This document shows, in pieces, positions 34,701 through 44,600 of a stretch of 64,000 bases of DNA (its first letter is position 1; each line of letters begins with the position of its first letter). Source of the DNA: Snodgrassella alvi (GTDB lineage: Bacteria; Pseudomonadota; Gammaproteobacteria; Burkholderiales; Neisseriaceae); the NCBI RefSeq assembly GCF_002777745.1, contig NZ_MEIO01000064.1:1-64000 (forward strand), written 5' to 3'. The notes beneath the pieces are model-generated. The model searched no databases. It saw nothing but the letters and a program-made list of their open reading frames with translations, and was not told the DNA's origin. The translations under genes and the position numbers were made by a program.

Positions 34701-36084
34701 ATATCCTGAGGTGACGCAGTTGTTTGATGAGCAGATACACGATTCGCGCGCTAAATATATGCATACGCTGCTCGGCGACCGTGAGCCGTTTACCAGTTAT
34801 TTTGCCCACCGGTTGATATTTAGTGGTTCTTTCTCGAATAAGCCGCTTACGCCGATGATGTTGCAGGATAATCTGGTGGGTCTTACCGGGATTGCGCGCA
34901 GTGCCTATATGTCGGTGCGGTATGGTAATCCAGCCTATATTCTGCTGGGGCTGAATAATCCGGAGCTGTTTGTTACTGATACTGATCGTAAGGCTATGGA
35001 AGGGCTTAAAGGCGGTTTTGATGCTATTGTGATTGATCCGGATACGGGCAAGGTGTTGATGGATGGTAAAAATCTCAAAAATCTTGCTGAGCTGTTAAAA
35101 AATTCGCAGAAAGCCATGCAGCAGCTACAGGATTCGCTGAATAAGGTGCAGCCGTGGGAAGGCAGTGAGTTTACAGACAAGATATTGCAGGAAATTGCCA
35201 AAAATGGGGATGAAACGATTAAGAATCTGGAGCAGATCCGGGAAATGTTGCTTCAGCAGAAGCAGCAGCTGGCTAAATTAGCGCAGGCGGCTACTGCCGG
35301 TGCCAGCACCAGCTCTCAGGCAGCCAGTATGGCTGCTGCTGATGAAGCCAGTGCGTCTGTGGCTGAAGCTGGCGGCGCTGAAACGGCAATGGCAATGGAG
35401 CGGCAGTTGGATGCCATATTGAAAAATGTTGAGGTGAGGATTCAGCAGCTACAGGCTGCGCTGGATCCGGCCACGCAGATTGGTGATGGTAGTGTGGCGG
35501 CACGGGCGCAAAATCTGCTGGCACAGCTGGATATTAAGCCGGCTGGTGGTCAGAATTGGCTTAATGCTGCTGATGGTGCAGCTGGGCAGCCAAGCCTGCC
35601 TGTGAATGCGCTGGCTTCTGGTGGCAATGGGGCTGTGGCGGAGATATCGGGCATTCAGGCGCATATACTGCCTGTTCGGCAGCAGCTGGCGGATATTAAT
35701 CCTCAGTCAATGGCTGATTATTTGCGTGCGCAGATCAGTGATTATCAGCAGAATCTGCAACAGCAAACGGCATCTGCAATGTCTATGCTGCAAGAAGGTG
35801 TTGATGATCCGCAGACGCTGGCGCAGGTATTTTATCGCAATGCGCAGGGTGATATTGCGGATCAGGCGGTAAGTAACATCAGCAGAACTACGCTTGATAG
35901 GCTGGGTATGCAGGAGCTGGAGCTGAATGAATTCTTGCCGGAAAATATTGCCAACCGCAGCCAGCCTGAGATTGCGCAGTTGCTGCAGCAGCTGCGCAGT
36001 GGGCAGATTCCGGCTGAATTCCAGTCTTTGCCGCAACACCGCCTGCAATTGATGGTTCGTGTGCTGGAAAGCTGGCTGGTTTAA
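31744..36084 (+). CDS. Tle1-like (DUF2235) T6SS phospholipase effector
   Basis: About 1446 residues from ATG 31744 (31741 is the alternative). The N-terminal ~165 residues form a domain shared with the truncated copies. An alpha/beta hydrolase of the DUF2235/Tle1 type then begins with KISFFFDGTNNH and carries GFSRGA (nucleophile Ser about 351), FDTVANVG (Asp about 483) and GVHADIGGGYPP (His about 563), the usual Tle1 catalytic set. An insertion rich in Gln, Asn and Pro (about residues 420-460) sits between the Ser and Asp motifs. The ~800-residue C-terminal region is mostly helical, with Gln/Ala-rich coiled-coil stretches. It probably hydrolyses phospholipids of rival cells after delivery by VgrG with the DUF4123 adaptor. 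Its G+C content is higher than that of neighbouring genes. Confidence 0.9.
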   Translation: MASNNPNNNKISIPDVLNGLGLGKDEASNTPDPSQPGASSKPASSGSSTNSTSSKSGTGSNALGGVMNKAGKQIKKIGDGIKQLGKDLKHAGEGIKETAQDTLGDILPGKSIEFKWPVTHKPKIFPTEAGGRLPASIEAIQKNRGDCFYKARNAPKPCQKILKISFFFDGTNNHEKADKVVTGAEPPSEQELKAHTAAAPQAKLIGAYTYPRTSNVARLYHACMGAEGKPGENNFDSVMIENGWFRHYIQGVGTRFEEIGDLDPGFAGEAFARYGQARINWALTRLCDTLGQCKVYNDKPLELTTAQKMIKSMDSAIGRKAQLDQFIDALVPAPGNKPLPQAIKLYVIGFSRGAAEGRTFINWLLDYLLERPENAKAKEQLEQLLKQRQEQRARLRKYYRKYPDKEKEAIKAAQEQEEEANGGTTKPPQTNNNPQSQLKQPQANPQPQGGANNSAQSNAGKPEFIYLKLRGIPISIEMAGLFDTVANVGMSPLVSMISGHFGWAHGTMSLERAAAARFVKSCYHFVAGHEQRKSFSVESICIDGGYPHGGGGEFREYTYPGVHADIGGGYPPGEQFKSNLGMGHVVAQIALHDMYARCWEHGMPMQIWADHPALAKQMQQKRKFKLKNYEIMDKDVSKEFETRPEMVARFNAWRDVSITDNLDKNLRQQVHHITAWRILRWVKDGVDGYATFLGLQITPNKGTAGEKENPAQVSARERIIRQGRSNANEMAQAQAGGGLPAPAPADITKDDEVWQQAGLGDIPADKRGDFMNGMINKNYDPRNDGWDMLESAKDFKADYLHQFKFESFLSLGFLMKTFAGSIYMLNNVDEAEEFKDIHENGDILYFGDADKKAPPTPLPPNQDDGFNDDPVNTGTQPANKPKAGATPPIAPNNKNSSIFSDLFGDLNLSEVVTGIAVDVLKHKAQHAKALQDAASALGGKQAKGAQLKDMLALGSDIWKRLRAKNTSDMKVLMDRIRNNPEAYTPKYPEVTQLFDEQIHDSRAKYMHTLLGDREPFTSYFAHRLIFSGSFSNKPLTPMMLQDNLVGLTGIARSAYMSVRYGNPAYILLGLNNPELFVTDTDRKAMEGLKGGFDAIVIDPDTGKVLMDGKNLKNLAELLKNSQKAMQQLQDSLNKVQPWEGSEFTDKILQEIAKNGDETIKNLEQIREMLLQQKQQLAKLAQAATAGASTSSQAASMAAADEASASVAEAGGAETAMAMERQLDAILKNVEVRIQQLQAALDPATQIGDGSVAARAQNLLAQLDIKPAGGQNWLNAADGAAGQPSLPVNALASGGNGAVAEISGIQAHILPVRQQLADINPQSMADYLRAQISDYQQNLQQQTASAMSMLQEGVDDPQTLAQVFYRNAQGDIADQAVSNISRTTLDRLGMQELELNEFLPENIANRSQPEIAQLLQQLRSGQIPAEFQSLPQHRLQLMVRVLESWLV

Positions 36085-36640
36085 GTTCTGAGGCTGGCAG
36101 GGGGATGCTTTTGCCGGCCGGATGAATTAATTCAGCTATAACTACGCTGTATTTTGTTTTCCGCTTGCTTGGAGCAATTGGAGAGGCTGTGATGTGTTGC
36201 AGAATTGGTTTAAAAATTTATAAAAATGTAAAAATAATGATTTAATGTTAAGATTAATCATGTTTTAATTAAATTAATTAATCTGATGTATACTGAATTT
36301 TGATATTATTTACAAGATGACATATTTTGGAAAAATAATTTCAAAATCTGATTTTCACTTGCAAAGATGCTGCTGGTGCAGGCATGGGTAATGCTACAGG
36401 GTTGATGCAAGGCTTTAATAAAGCTGTTTGATGGTTGTACTGGCATACAAATTTGGCTGGCTGTGATGTACAAAGCCTGCCGGCTTTTGTTGCAGGCATA
36501 GGGATAAATTTGCTGTGATGTTTTCCGGATATGCTTTCGCTATCTTCTGTGCTGAAATGTTTTCTCTGTGCCGGCAGGGGATATTTTGGATTGTGTAGTA
36601 GTACCGAGTATGTAGATGATTTGGTAAAAAGGGCAATTAT
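36085..36640. other. Spacer between effector and vgrG with a gene relic
   Basis: About 555 bases with no intact gene. A short frame ending at 36431 reads CKDAAGAGMGNATGLMQGFNKAV and may be the C-terminal remnant of a lost gene. An AT-rich inverted repeat AGATTAAT/ATTAATCT lies around 36249-36282. The vgrG promoter, if separate, must lie here. AAGGG precedes the vgrG start. Confidence 0.4.
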
Positions 36641-39070
36641 ATGCAACAGCGTTATTATCTGAAACTGAATGCCAATCTGGCTGTTTTTGACCAGTTTTCA
36701 GTGCGCAGATTCAATCTGGAAGAGAAGCTGGATAATTATTATGTGTTGCAGCTTGAGGCAACGCATATTGCTTCAGATTTACCCTTGGAAGATTTTATTC
36801 ACCAGCGTGTTACTTTTGAGATGGCGCCGGATATCAATTGGGCTGAGTCGATGGCGGTATCACGGCATGAGCTGGATGATTCTGAAAACCGGCGCTGGCA
36901 TGGTGTGATTCAATGTGTGGAGCAGGTGGCGTCCAGTGCTGATGAAACCTGCTACCGCTTTACTATTGTACCGCGGCTGGCTTTGCTTAACCGTATTACG
37001 ACAACGCGGTTATTCCAGAATGAAACGGCTCTGAGTATAGTTGAGAAGATTCTGCGTCATCATGGCTTTGCCAGTGAAGATTTTCGGTTGAAATCTACCC
37101 GCAGTCTGCCCCGGTATGAACACCGTATGCAATATCGTGAAACTGATTATGCATTTATCAAACGGGTATTGGCACGTGAGGGATTGTGGTTTACTTTCAC
37201 TCAGACGGCGGCTAATGAAGTGTTTACGGTGGCTGATGATGTTAGCCAGTATATGCAGCTCAGGCAGCAGGCTTTACCTTTCAAGCCTGATGCGGGGCTG
37301 GAAAGTGGGCAGGAAGGGCTGGAAAGCAAGCTGGAGGCTCAGCTTGCTTTCGATATTGCGGTCACTGCTCAGGGTATTAAAGACAATCTGAAGCAGCATT
37401 TAATGCAGGGGCTTACAGCTAAATACTCTGTAGCTGAGTTTCATGTGCGCTATAAGGCTCAGTATGAAAGTGTGCAGGTTAAGGATTACAACTATCGGGA
37501 TGCCAATAATAGCCTGGTAGGTAAGGCGGGCTTTAGCGAACAGCAGCCGGCAGCATTCGGCCAGCCTTATATTTATGGCTTTTTTCATCATAAGGATGCA
37601 GAACAGGCGCAGGAATATGCACGGATTCTGCATGAGCATTCTATATCACGTCATATTCTGGCAACTGGTAAAAGTAATGTCCATAGTTTTGCGCCGGGTC
37701 TGACGATGGGCTTTGCTACCGATGCCAGGGTTGGTGCTGTTCGTCAGTGGTTGCTGGTGAGTGTGTGTCATGCTGGCGCACGTGACGGGGATTATTTCAA
37801 TACGTTTACTGCTATACCCGCAGACAGTCAGTGGCGCCCGGAACCTATTAAGCACCCGATTATAGATGGCACGATACCGGGAACCATCTGTGATGCCGGG
37901 CAAGGGCCTTATGCTTGGGTAGATGAGATGGGGCGCTATATTGTTAAGTTTAATCTGGATATGGACAGCTGGCAGCCCGGTGGTGAAAGCCGGCCGATCC
38001 GTCTGGCTAAACCTTATGCCGGTGGGCAATATGGGCAGCATTTTCCGCTTCATGTAGGTACTGAAGTACAACTGGCTTTTCAGAATGGTGATCCGGATCG
38101 GCCGTATATTGTCGGTGTTCTGCATAGCAGTACTGCGCCAGACCATATTCCGAATACATGGCGTACGCGTAATGTTATCCGTACTTGGGCAAACAATAAA
38201 ATCCGCATGGAAGACCTGAGCGGTCAGGAACACATCAAGATGGCTACTGAATACCATAAAACCCAGCTTAATCTGGGGCATCTGGTAGACAGTGGCCGTG
38301 ATAAACGCGGTGAGGGATTCGAGCTGCGCACTGATGGCTGGGGGGCATTACGTTCTGCCCGGGCGCTTTATCTGACAACTGAAGACCAGACGGCTGCCAA
38401 TGGCATGCAGCTGGATCGTAAGGTAGCAGTTGATGAAATTGAAGGTGCATTAAATCAGGCTAATCATCTGGCTGATGTGACGGCTAAACACACTAATCTC
38501 AAGCCGAATCTGGATACGTTGTCTGAGCTGGGAGAGCATTGTTCTGATTTGCAAAGACCGGTTATTTTAACCAGTGCTGTGGCTGGCTTGGCTCAGGTAT
38601 CACCTAAATCGCTTCTTAATAGTGTTGGTCAGGATATTCATCAGCAGGCTGGTAAGGATATATTTACCGGTGCTGGCGAAAGTATCACTCAGACTGCTGT
38701 AAAGTCGGTACAGGTATTGGCGCAGACTGAGGATTTGAATCTGATCGCCGGCAAAAAAACGGCACGTCTGGCTTCGCATGGGGATGCTGTTGAAATTACC
38801 GCTGCGAAAAAAATATCTGTGCAGTCGGTGGGGGATGAGATTCTGATTAATGCGAAAAGCGGAATCAAGCTGGCCAGCGGAGGCGCTTATATTGAAATCA
38901 AGGGTGGAAAAATCAGCCTGTATAGTCCCGGGCCGATTGAATATAAAGGTAATCACCAGTTTCAGGGGCCGCAGGGCGGTAATTTCCCTTTACCGGAATT
39001 GCCTGCTTCTGTTTGTCTGGAATGTATGCGTAAGGCACGCGCACAGGGTGTTGGCATTGTAGAGAGATAA
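36641..39070 (+). CDS. tssI: T6SS spike protein VgrG (TssI)
   Basis: An 809-residue protein. The N-terminal gp27-like part (about residues 1-390) includes HRMQYRETDYAFIKRVLAREGLWFTF. The OB-fold gp5-like part follows (GTIPGTICDAGQGPYAWVDEMGRYIVKF, GGQYGQHFPLHVGTEVQLAFQNGDPDRPYIVG). A DUF2345-type beta-helix C-terminus follows (KKISVQSVGDEILINAKSGIKLASGGAYIEIKGG). There is no enzymatic C-terminal extension; the last ~40 residues include CLECMRKARAQG. The trimer forms the needle point under PAAR. The adaptor gene starts at the base after the stop codon. Confidence 0.95.
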   Translation: MQQRYYLKLNANLAVFDQFSVRRFNLEEKLDNYYVLQLEATHIASDLPLEDFIHQRVTFEMAPDINWAESMAVSRHELDDSENRRWHGVIQCVEQVASSADETCYRFTIVPRLALLNRITTTRLFQNETALSIVEKILRHHGFASEDFRLKSTRSLPRYEHRMQYRETDYAFIKRVLAREGLWFTFTQTAANEVFTVADDVSQYMQLRQQALPFKPDAGLESGQEGLESKLEAQLAFDIAVTAQGIKDNLKQHLMQGLTAKYSVAEFHVRYKAQYESVQVKDYNYRDANNSLVGKAGFSEQQPAAFGQPYIYGFFHHKDAEQAQEYARILHEHSISRHILATGKSNVHSFAPGLTMGFATDARVGAVRQWLLVSVCHAGARDGDYFNTFTAIPADSQWRPEPIKHPIIDGTIPGTICDAGQGPYAWVDEMGRYIVKFNLDMDSWQPGGESRPIRLAKPYAGGQYGQHFPLHVGTEVQLAFQNGDPDRPYIVGVLHSSTAPDHIPNTWRTRNVIRTWANNKIRMEDLSGQEHIKMATEYHKTQLNLGHLVDSGRDKRGEGFELRTDGWGALRSARALYLTTEDQTAANGMQLDRKVAVDEIEGALNQANHLADVTAKHTNLKPNLDTLSELGEHCSDLQRPVILTSAVAGLAQVSPKSLLNSVGQDIHQQAGKDIFTGAGESITQTAVKSVQVLAQTEDLNLIAGKKTARLASHGDAVEITAAKKISVQSVGDEILINAKSGIKLASGGAYIEIKGGKISLYSPGPIEYKGNHQFQGPQGGNFPLPELPASVCLECMRKARAQGVGIVER

Positions 39071-39859
39071 ATGATGATGACTTTTCGTGATGTGTACGCG
39101 CAATTTATCAGCTTTGCTCATGAAACAGATGAGAAAATACTTTATCTGATTATCGATTTATGTAGCTGTGATTATCCGTTGCTTGCGGCTATTGAAAACT
39201 GGCAGCCCGAATTGCAGTATTGTCTGCTGTTTGAGCAGACTCCGGAGGAGCACATTAAGGAGGAAGGGCCTCTGTTGCTGGCGCTTGATATCAGGAATGA
39301 AAATCATCTGGAAATTTTAGAAAAAATATGTGAAATCACTCATATGGATAACCGCTTGCTGGCGTTTAACAGTAAATATCCGTTTGGAACGCTGGAAGTG
39401 CATTTACGCTGTGCCATGCAGGTTAAATGGGATAAAAAGGAGGGATTACTGCGGTTTTATGCTCCTGATATGTTTGATCCGGTGAATATGGTGTTGAGCG
39501 ATGCGCAGAAAAACTGGCTGCATCAGTATATGCAGTGTTGGTTTTATGTGGATGATACGGGTGAATGGGTGTTTTATCAGGCTGACTACCCGCAATGTGA
39601 GCAAAATGAATTTGATGTAAATGGTTTTGTTTTTACTGAAAAACAATATGATACTTTATTGTTATGGGCTGATGTCTATAACTATCGGCGTAATTATGGT
39701 ATCGCTCTGGATGCAAATGAATATGGCGGTGAACGGATGCTGATTAATCAGCTATATGTTCTGGCCGTTGAAGCTGACGCGAAGCTGATTTTAAATCAGG
39801 AGCAACGCATGCAGTTTTTTGGCAATAATTTGCAGAAAATTAGACAGGAAGGGCTGTAA
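39071..39859 (+). CDS. DUF4123 T6SS effector adaptor (Tap/Tec)
   Basis: About 262 residues (ATGATGATG start directly after vgrG). DUF4123 features include YLIIDLCSCDYPLLAAIENW, the middle LAFNSKYPFGTLEVHLRCAMQVKWDKKEGLLRFYAPDMF (pattern P..L..HL....V....G..LFRYYDP) and the following helical part. DUF4123 proteins bind the VgrG C-terminus and help load one cognate effector. Here the effector genes precede vgrG, so the adaptor likely serves the Tle1-like protein (inference). The stop overlaps the ribosome binding region of the next gene. Confidence 0.9.
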   Translation: MMMTFRDVYAQFISFAHETDEKILYLIIDLCSCDYPLLAAIENWQPELQYCLLFEQTPEEHIKEEGPLLLALDIRNENHLEILEKICEITHMDNRLLAFNSKYPFGTLEVHLRCAMQVKWDKKEGLLRFYAPDMFDPVNMVLSDAQKNWLHQYMQCWFYVDDTGEWVFYQADYPQCEQNEFDVNGFVFTEKQYDTLLLWADVYNYRRNYGIALDANEYGGERMLINQLYVLAVEADAKLILNQEQRMQFFGNNLQKIRQEGL

Positions 39860-39860
39860 G

Positions 39861-40499
39861 ATGTTACGACGTATATTGGTAACGTTCTGTTTGTGTCTGG
39901 GTTTGGTGCAGCTGGCATGGTCTGGTACATATGATGATGCTGCGGCAGCCGCCCAGAATAAACAGTATGATAAAGCCTTGGTTTTGTTTCAGAAAGCCAT
40001 TGATGAAAATGATGATGCGCGTGCTTATAACAGTTTGGGCACGTTGTATGAAATGGGTTTGGGCGTTAAGCAGAATTATGCCGCTGCGGTTAAATATTAT
40101 ACGCTGGCAGCTCAAAAGGGTAATGTAAAGGCAAATGGCAATCTGGCTGTTCTGTATGAGCGCGGTTTAGGTGTAAAGCAGGATTGGGGCAAGGCTCTGG
40201 GCTATTATTTTACCGGCCTGAACAACGGGGATGGCAAATCTATGAATAATTTGGGTGTGATGGCACTTAATGGTGAGATTTTGCCTCAGAATATATCGGT
40301 GGCATGGGCATTGTTTGCCAGTGCTGTAAACCGGCATGACAGGGAAGCTCCGCACAATCTGGCAGTTGTAGAAACCAGAATGACTAAGGCAGAAATTGAG
40401 CAAGGGAAAGTGGTATATAAGGCTTTGCATCAGGTAAATGCTAAAAAACCACCTATGGATATTATGTTGGATTATTTAGGCTGGCATGATAACGAATAG
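39861..40499 (+). CDS. Secreted Sel1-repeat protein in T6SS operon
   Basis: A 212-residue protein beginning MLRRILVTFCLCLGLVQLAWSG, a clear signal peptide (cleavage near residue 21). At least three Sel1-like repeats follow (SLGTLYEMGLGVKQNYAAAVKYYTLAAQKGN, NLAVLYERGLGVKQDWGKALGYYFTGLNNGD, NLGVMALNGEILPQNISVAWALF), folding as a periplasmic helical solenoid. Sel1 proteins near T6SS effectors can act as immunity or assembly factors; the role here is not established. The start follows the DUF4123 stop by one base, and it overlaps the next gene by 14 bases. Confidence 0.8.
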   Translation: MLRRILVTFCLCLGLVQLAWSGTYDDAAAAAQNKQYDKALVLFQKAIDENDDARAYNSLGTLYEMGLGVKQNYAAAVKYYTLAAQKGNVKANGNLAVLYERGLGVKQDWGKALGYYFTGLNNGDGKSMNNLGVMALNGEILPQNISVAWALFASAVNRHDREAPHNLAVVETRMTKAEIEQGKVVYKALHQVNAKKPPMDIMLDYLGWHDNE

Positions 40500-41607
40500 C
40501 ACTCAACGCCAAACTGCTTGGCCTGCGCCGCAGCCGGTTCGCTGGCTTGCGTGGCTTGCTTTATATGCGTTGGCAATTTCTATTAATAAAAGATATGCTG
40601 ATTCTATTATTGCCCAGCTAGGGCTGGAAATTACGGTACATTGGCAAAAGTGGCTGGTATCGATACTGCCTGCTGTTGCGGTGGTAACTTTGCTGTTACT
40701 TTTGCGCTGTATCTGGTATCAGATATGGTTTATTTATCAGCGTAATAATCAGTTTGTCTATAATGAAAAGGTACTGAATAATCAAAAGTACTGGTCGGAA
40801 TTTATGGTGCTGGAGGAGGTTATACTGCGCTGCGGGCAGTTAAATCAGGCTGCTGATTTTTACCATTATCTCAGCCTGAATCCTGAAGAGAGGAAGAAAT
40901 CTGTTTTTGAGTCTATGAGTATGGAACTACCCATTCAAAACAGTTCTTTTGTTTATTCTGATCGTTTACATGTTGTTTTATCTCAGTTGGTTCAGACTTT
41001 ATCTTCTAGAGATTTTTTTTCGGATCAGTATACCCGGTATCTGTGGTTATGGACGGCAGATAGGGAAAGCTGGCTGGTATTCAGGGAGCTGGTTATCGCT
41101 GAGGGCGGTTATTGCCCGGTAATCCCGGACTATTATGTGAAATTTGACGATTTAAACTGGGTTATTGATCGGTTTCAGGAAAAGTTGTATCAGAAAATTC
41201 TCGTACTGGGATTTGAGTGTCAGCCAGAATTTGAGTTGTATCTGGTTATGCTTTTTGCCGGTAAGGGCAAGCTGGCAAAGGTTCAGCGGGCTTTTGATGT
41301 TCGTACATGGCACTTAGATCAGGATTATTTTTTTTCGGCTATCACTGATAAGGTGTCTGGTTTTCAGATTAAAAGCCGTGCTCAGGAAATCAAGCAGCCT
41401 GAAATTACGCAATTAACTGAGACTCTGATAAAAAGGGATTATGAAATCGAAACTTATACGCAGGATATCCCGGAATTCTTTCAAAAGCTACAGTACACAG
41501 GCGAATGGATGAAATTATTGCTTGCTGTTTATCAGACACATAAACATTCCTATGTAGTACTGGATCAGCATAATGCAAAAATAATACCTGTTTCTCAGAT
41601 TAAGTAA
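40486..41607 (+). CDS. T6SS-associated membrane protein of unknown function
   Basis: A 373-residue protein overlapping the Sel1 gene by 14 bases. Two hydrophobic segments lie near the N-terminus (about residues 20-34, WLAWLALYALAISI, and 56-80, LVSILPAVAVVTLLLLLRCIW), followed by a soluble, probably cytoplasmic domain of about 290 residues rich in aromatic and acidic residues. No motif was recognised. Its strict place between the effector module and tssM suggests a role in the membrane complex or a lineage-specific accessory part. It could also be an immunity protein. Confidence 0.6.
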   Translation: MITNSTQRQTAWPAPQPVRWLAWLALYALAISINKRYADSIIAQLGLEITVHWQKWLVSILPAVAVVTLLLLLRCIWYQIWFIYQRNNQFVYNEKVLNNQKYWSEFMVLEEVILRCGQLNQAADFYHYLSLNPEERKKSVFESMSMELPIQNSSFVYSDRLHVVLSQLVQTLSSRDFFSDQYTRYLWLWTADRESWLVFRELVIAEGGYCPVIPDYYVKFDDLNWVIDRFQEKLYQKILVLGFECQPEFELYLVMLFAGKGKLAKVQRAFDVRTWHLDQDYFFSAITDKVSGFQIKSRAQEIKQPEITQLTETLIKRDYEIETYTQDIPEFFQKLQYTGEWMKLLLAVYQTHKHSYVVLDQHNAKIIPVSQIK

Positions 41608-41629
41608 ATTCAATTATAGGCCGGTTTTT

Positions 41630-44600
41630 ATGTTAAGGTGGAACCAGTTACGACAATTCAGTTCTCGTGTGAACAGTCAATTGTCCAGGCTAGCGCAGGC
41701 GAATCAGAAAATCACTCAGCGACCCAGAATTCTGAAATTATGGCTATTGTGCAGTTGTCTTTGGCTGATACTGGTATGCGGTTTAACTGCTTTTTTATAC
41801 TGGTATTTTGATAAAAACTGGCTGTTAAATCATAAATTCCATTTGATATTGCTGGCATTGGCTGGTTTGTTTCTGTGCATTATATTGCCATTATTCTGGC
41901 GTATTTTTGTGGTTATCGATGGGCAGGAAAGAACGATACGTTTTGTTGAACGTTCAACATATACGCGCGAAAGCCCTGCTCAGCAGAATTTAATTGCTTT
42001 TCAGAATTACTTAAAGCAGAAATATCATCTGCCTGTTTTCAATCGTTGTTATATTCTGGCGGTGCATGGTGTGCCAGATGCGTTGAGTGATGTGGGTGAG
42101 CAGTTGCAGCGCACTGGTTGGGTACAGGTAGACAATGTTTATTTGGTTTTGATGAATGCTATTGATGAAATTGAGTCTGTACCTGCATTCCGCGGTAAAT
42201 ACAATTGTCCGTTTGATGGCTTGATCATATTACGCGATCTGAAAAGTAATAAAACTTCGGTTACTCATGATAGTACCGATGTGTGGCTGGAAAAATTTTA
42301 TCGGCTTTTAAATTGGAAAATTCCATTTCTTCATGTTCTTCAAAGTGATATTGAGTTAAATAAATTTCCACTCAATCAGGTTTTCGCTTGGTCATCTCCA
42401 TCGGAAGATACTATCTCTGATTTAAAAGTTAAAGCTGTGAATTTATTTCTTCATGCTTTTCTGAAAAGCAGGGACAGGCAATTCTTGCCTCTGATTGATA
42501 CTATTGCTTCGACTAAAATAAATCTTGCTGAGGTTTATTCTGAACAGCAGTTGCTATGGTTTAAGGGTATTGCTGTACAAGCTAAACAAAGTAATTGGTG
42601 GGAAACATGGTCGATGGCTGCTGAACATTTATATCAGCGTCCTGCCAAATTATTTGTTCAGTCTGGCGCCTTGAAGCTGGCTAAAGCTGGTTTGGTATTC
42701 AGTATGGTTGCATTTGTTGCGATTGTGTATGCCTTTGCCAGTAATTATCGCGAGGCGCAGACTTTCCGCAGTCAGATTACTAATCTGCATAAGTTTTCTG
42801 GTGCCGGGAGTCCGGTTAATTCTATTTTGGCTCTACAGAATCATATTGCACTGGTGAATAATGTTCCTAAACCATTTTATCGCCGCCTGGGCTTCAATCA
42901 TGATGATTTACTACTGGATAAGGCATTTGCTGCTTATGGTACGGCTGCGAAAAAATGGCTGATCAGGCCTGCTGATCAGCAGATTATTTTGGTATTGGAG
43001 TCTTTAGAACACTTGCAGACTTCATCTCATGCAATGATTACGCATGAAGTTATAGATGAGGGCGGGGCACAATCAAGTAATGCTGTTGCTCTTGATGAGG
43101 GTTTTGATGCGCTTAAGGCATATTTAATGCTTCGGCGTCCCAAACGGATGGATAATATTTTTCTCAGTGATTATTTATCCCGTTTGTATCGGACGCAAGG
43201 CTTACAGAATGCAGATGCGGCGCAAAATATATTCAGGTTTTATACCCGTAATATGGGTAAACATAATAGCTGGTTTCTGAATGAGGATTCTGTACTGGTG
43301 GCTCAGAGTCGTGCGGTATTGAATAATATTGTCAGCCAGCAGCAGGAAGATGTGGTTATTTATCAGCATTTACTTGATAGGGCGTTAAAGAATTATGCTG
43401 ATATTGATTTGGTACAATTGGCCGGTAAGGAAAGCACTCAATTTTGGACAAACAAACAAAAATTACATGGTGCTTTTACTGCTCGTGCCTGGAAGGAATG
43501 GTTTAAACCGGAAATTGATAAGTTTAATCCTGAACACTTTAAAAATGGTTCTTGGGTGCTTAATGAATCAGAGGAAAGTAACGAAAATACGGATATCCGT
43601 AAACAAATAATGACTTTGTACAAGCGGGATTATTTCAATGCCTGGACAGGCTTTCTATCTGGTATTCAATGGGTTCCTGTTACTGGTCTTAACAGGCAGA
43701 TGGATCGTCTGAAGAAATATTCAGACAAAAAAAATTCGGTACTGGTGAAGTTATTAACTGCAATTCAGTTTAATGCCAGTATTGGCTATCCTGAAGACCG
43801 CACCGACGATGGTAAGGGGGTATTACAGGATTTTGAGCCAATCGTTGGTTTAATTAAAACAGTAGAGGATAAGAATAAGCAAACCAGCCGTAAACTGGAT
43901 CAGTATCAGGAAAATCTGCTGGCTATGTATCTGGAGGTGCAGAAAGTTCAGGGCGCGAATAATCAGGCTTCTGCTTCGCAGCTTTCTTTTAATACTATAT
44001 TAAATGGGGATAATAGTTCCAGTCTGGCTAAGGCTGAAGAATCAATTAATTTACAGGTAGCTAATCTGGGGGAAGAGTGGCAGGATATCGGACATACTCT
44101 GCTTGACTATCCTTTTGCTGATGCTAAAAAAGCTATTCTGGTGCCTGCTTTAAACAATATCAATGCTCTATGGCAGCAGATGGTTGTATCGCAATGGAAT
44201 TATCGTTTTGCTAATCGCTATCCTTTGAATCCATCTGGCAATCTGGATGTGTCTTTGTCTGAGTTACAGAAGTTTATTGACCCACAAAAGGGTGTGGTTG
44301 CTCAGTTTAATCAGCAATATTTAAATAAAGTTCTTAATCTTGTGGGCAATCAGTGGATTGTTAATCCTGCTGTTGTGGATCAGGTGCAGATTGATGATCA
44401 GTTTGTAAGTGGCTTAAATGAATTAAACCAGTTGTTAGAATTTGTGGCTGACGGTACAAATACTGCTTCTTTTGAGGTAATGCTTTTACCAACTCCCGAG
44501 GTTAAGCAGATTACGCTTTCGCTCAATAAGCAGAATGTTCAGTTTTATAATGAAAAATCTTTCTGGCACAAGGTGAACTGGTCTGTTAGTGATAATATTG

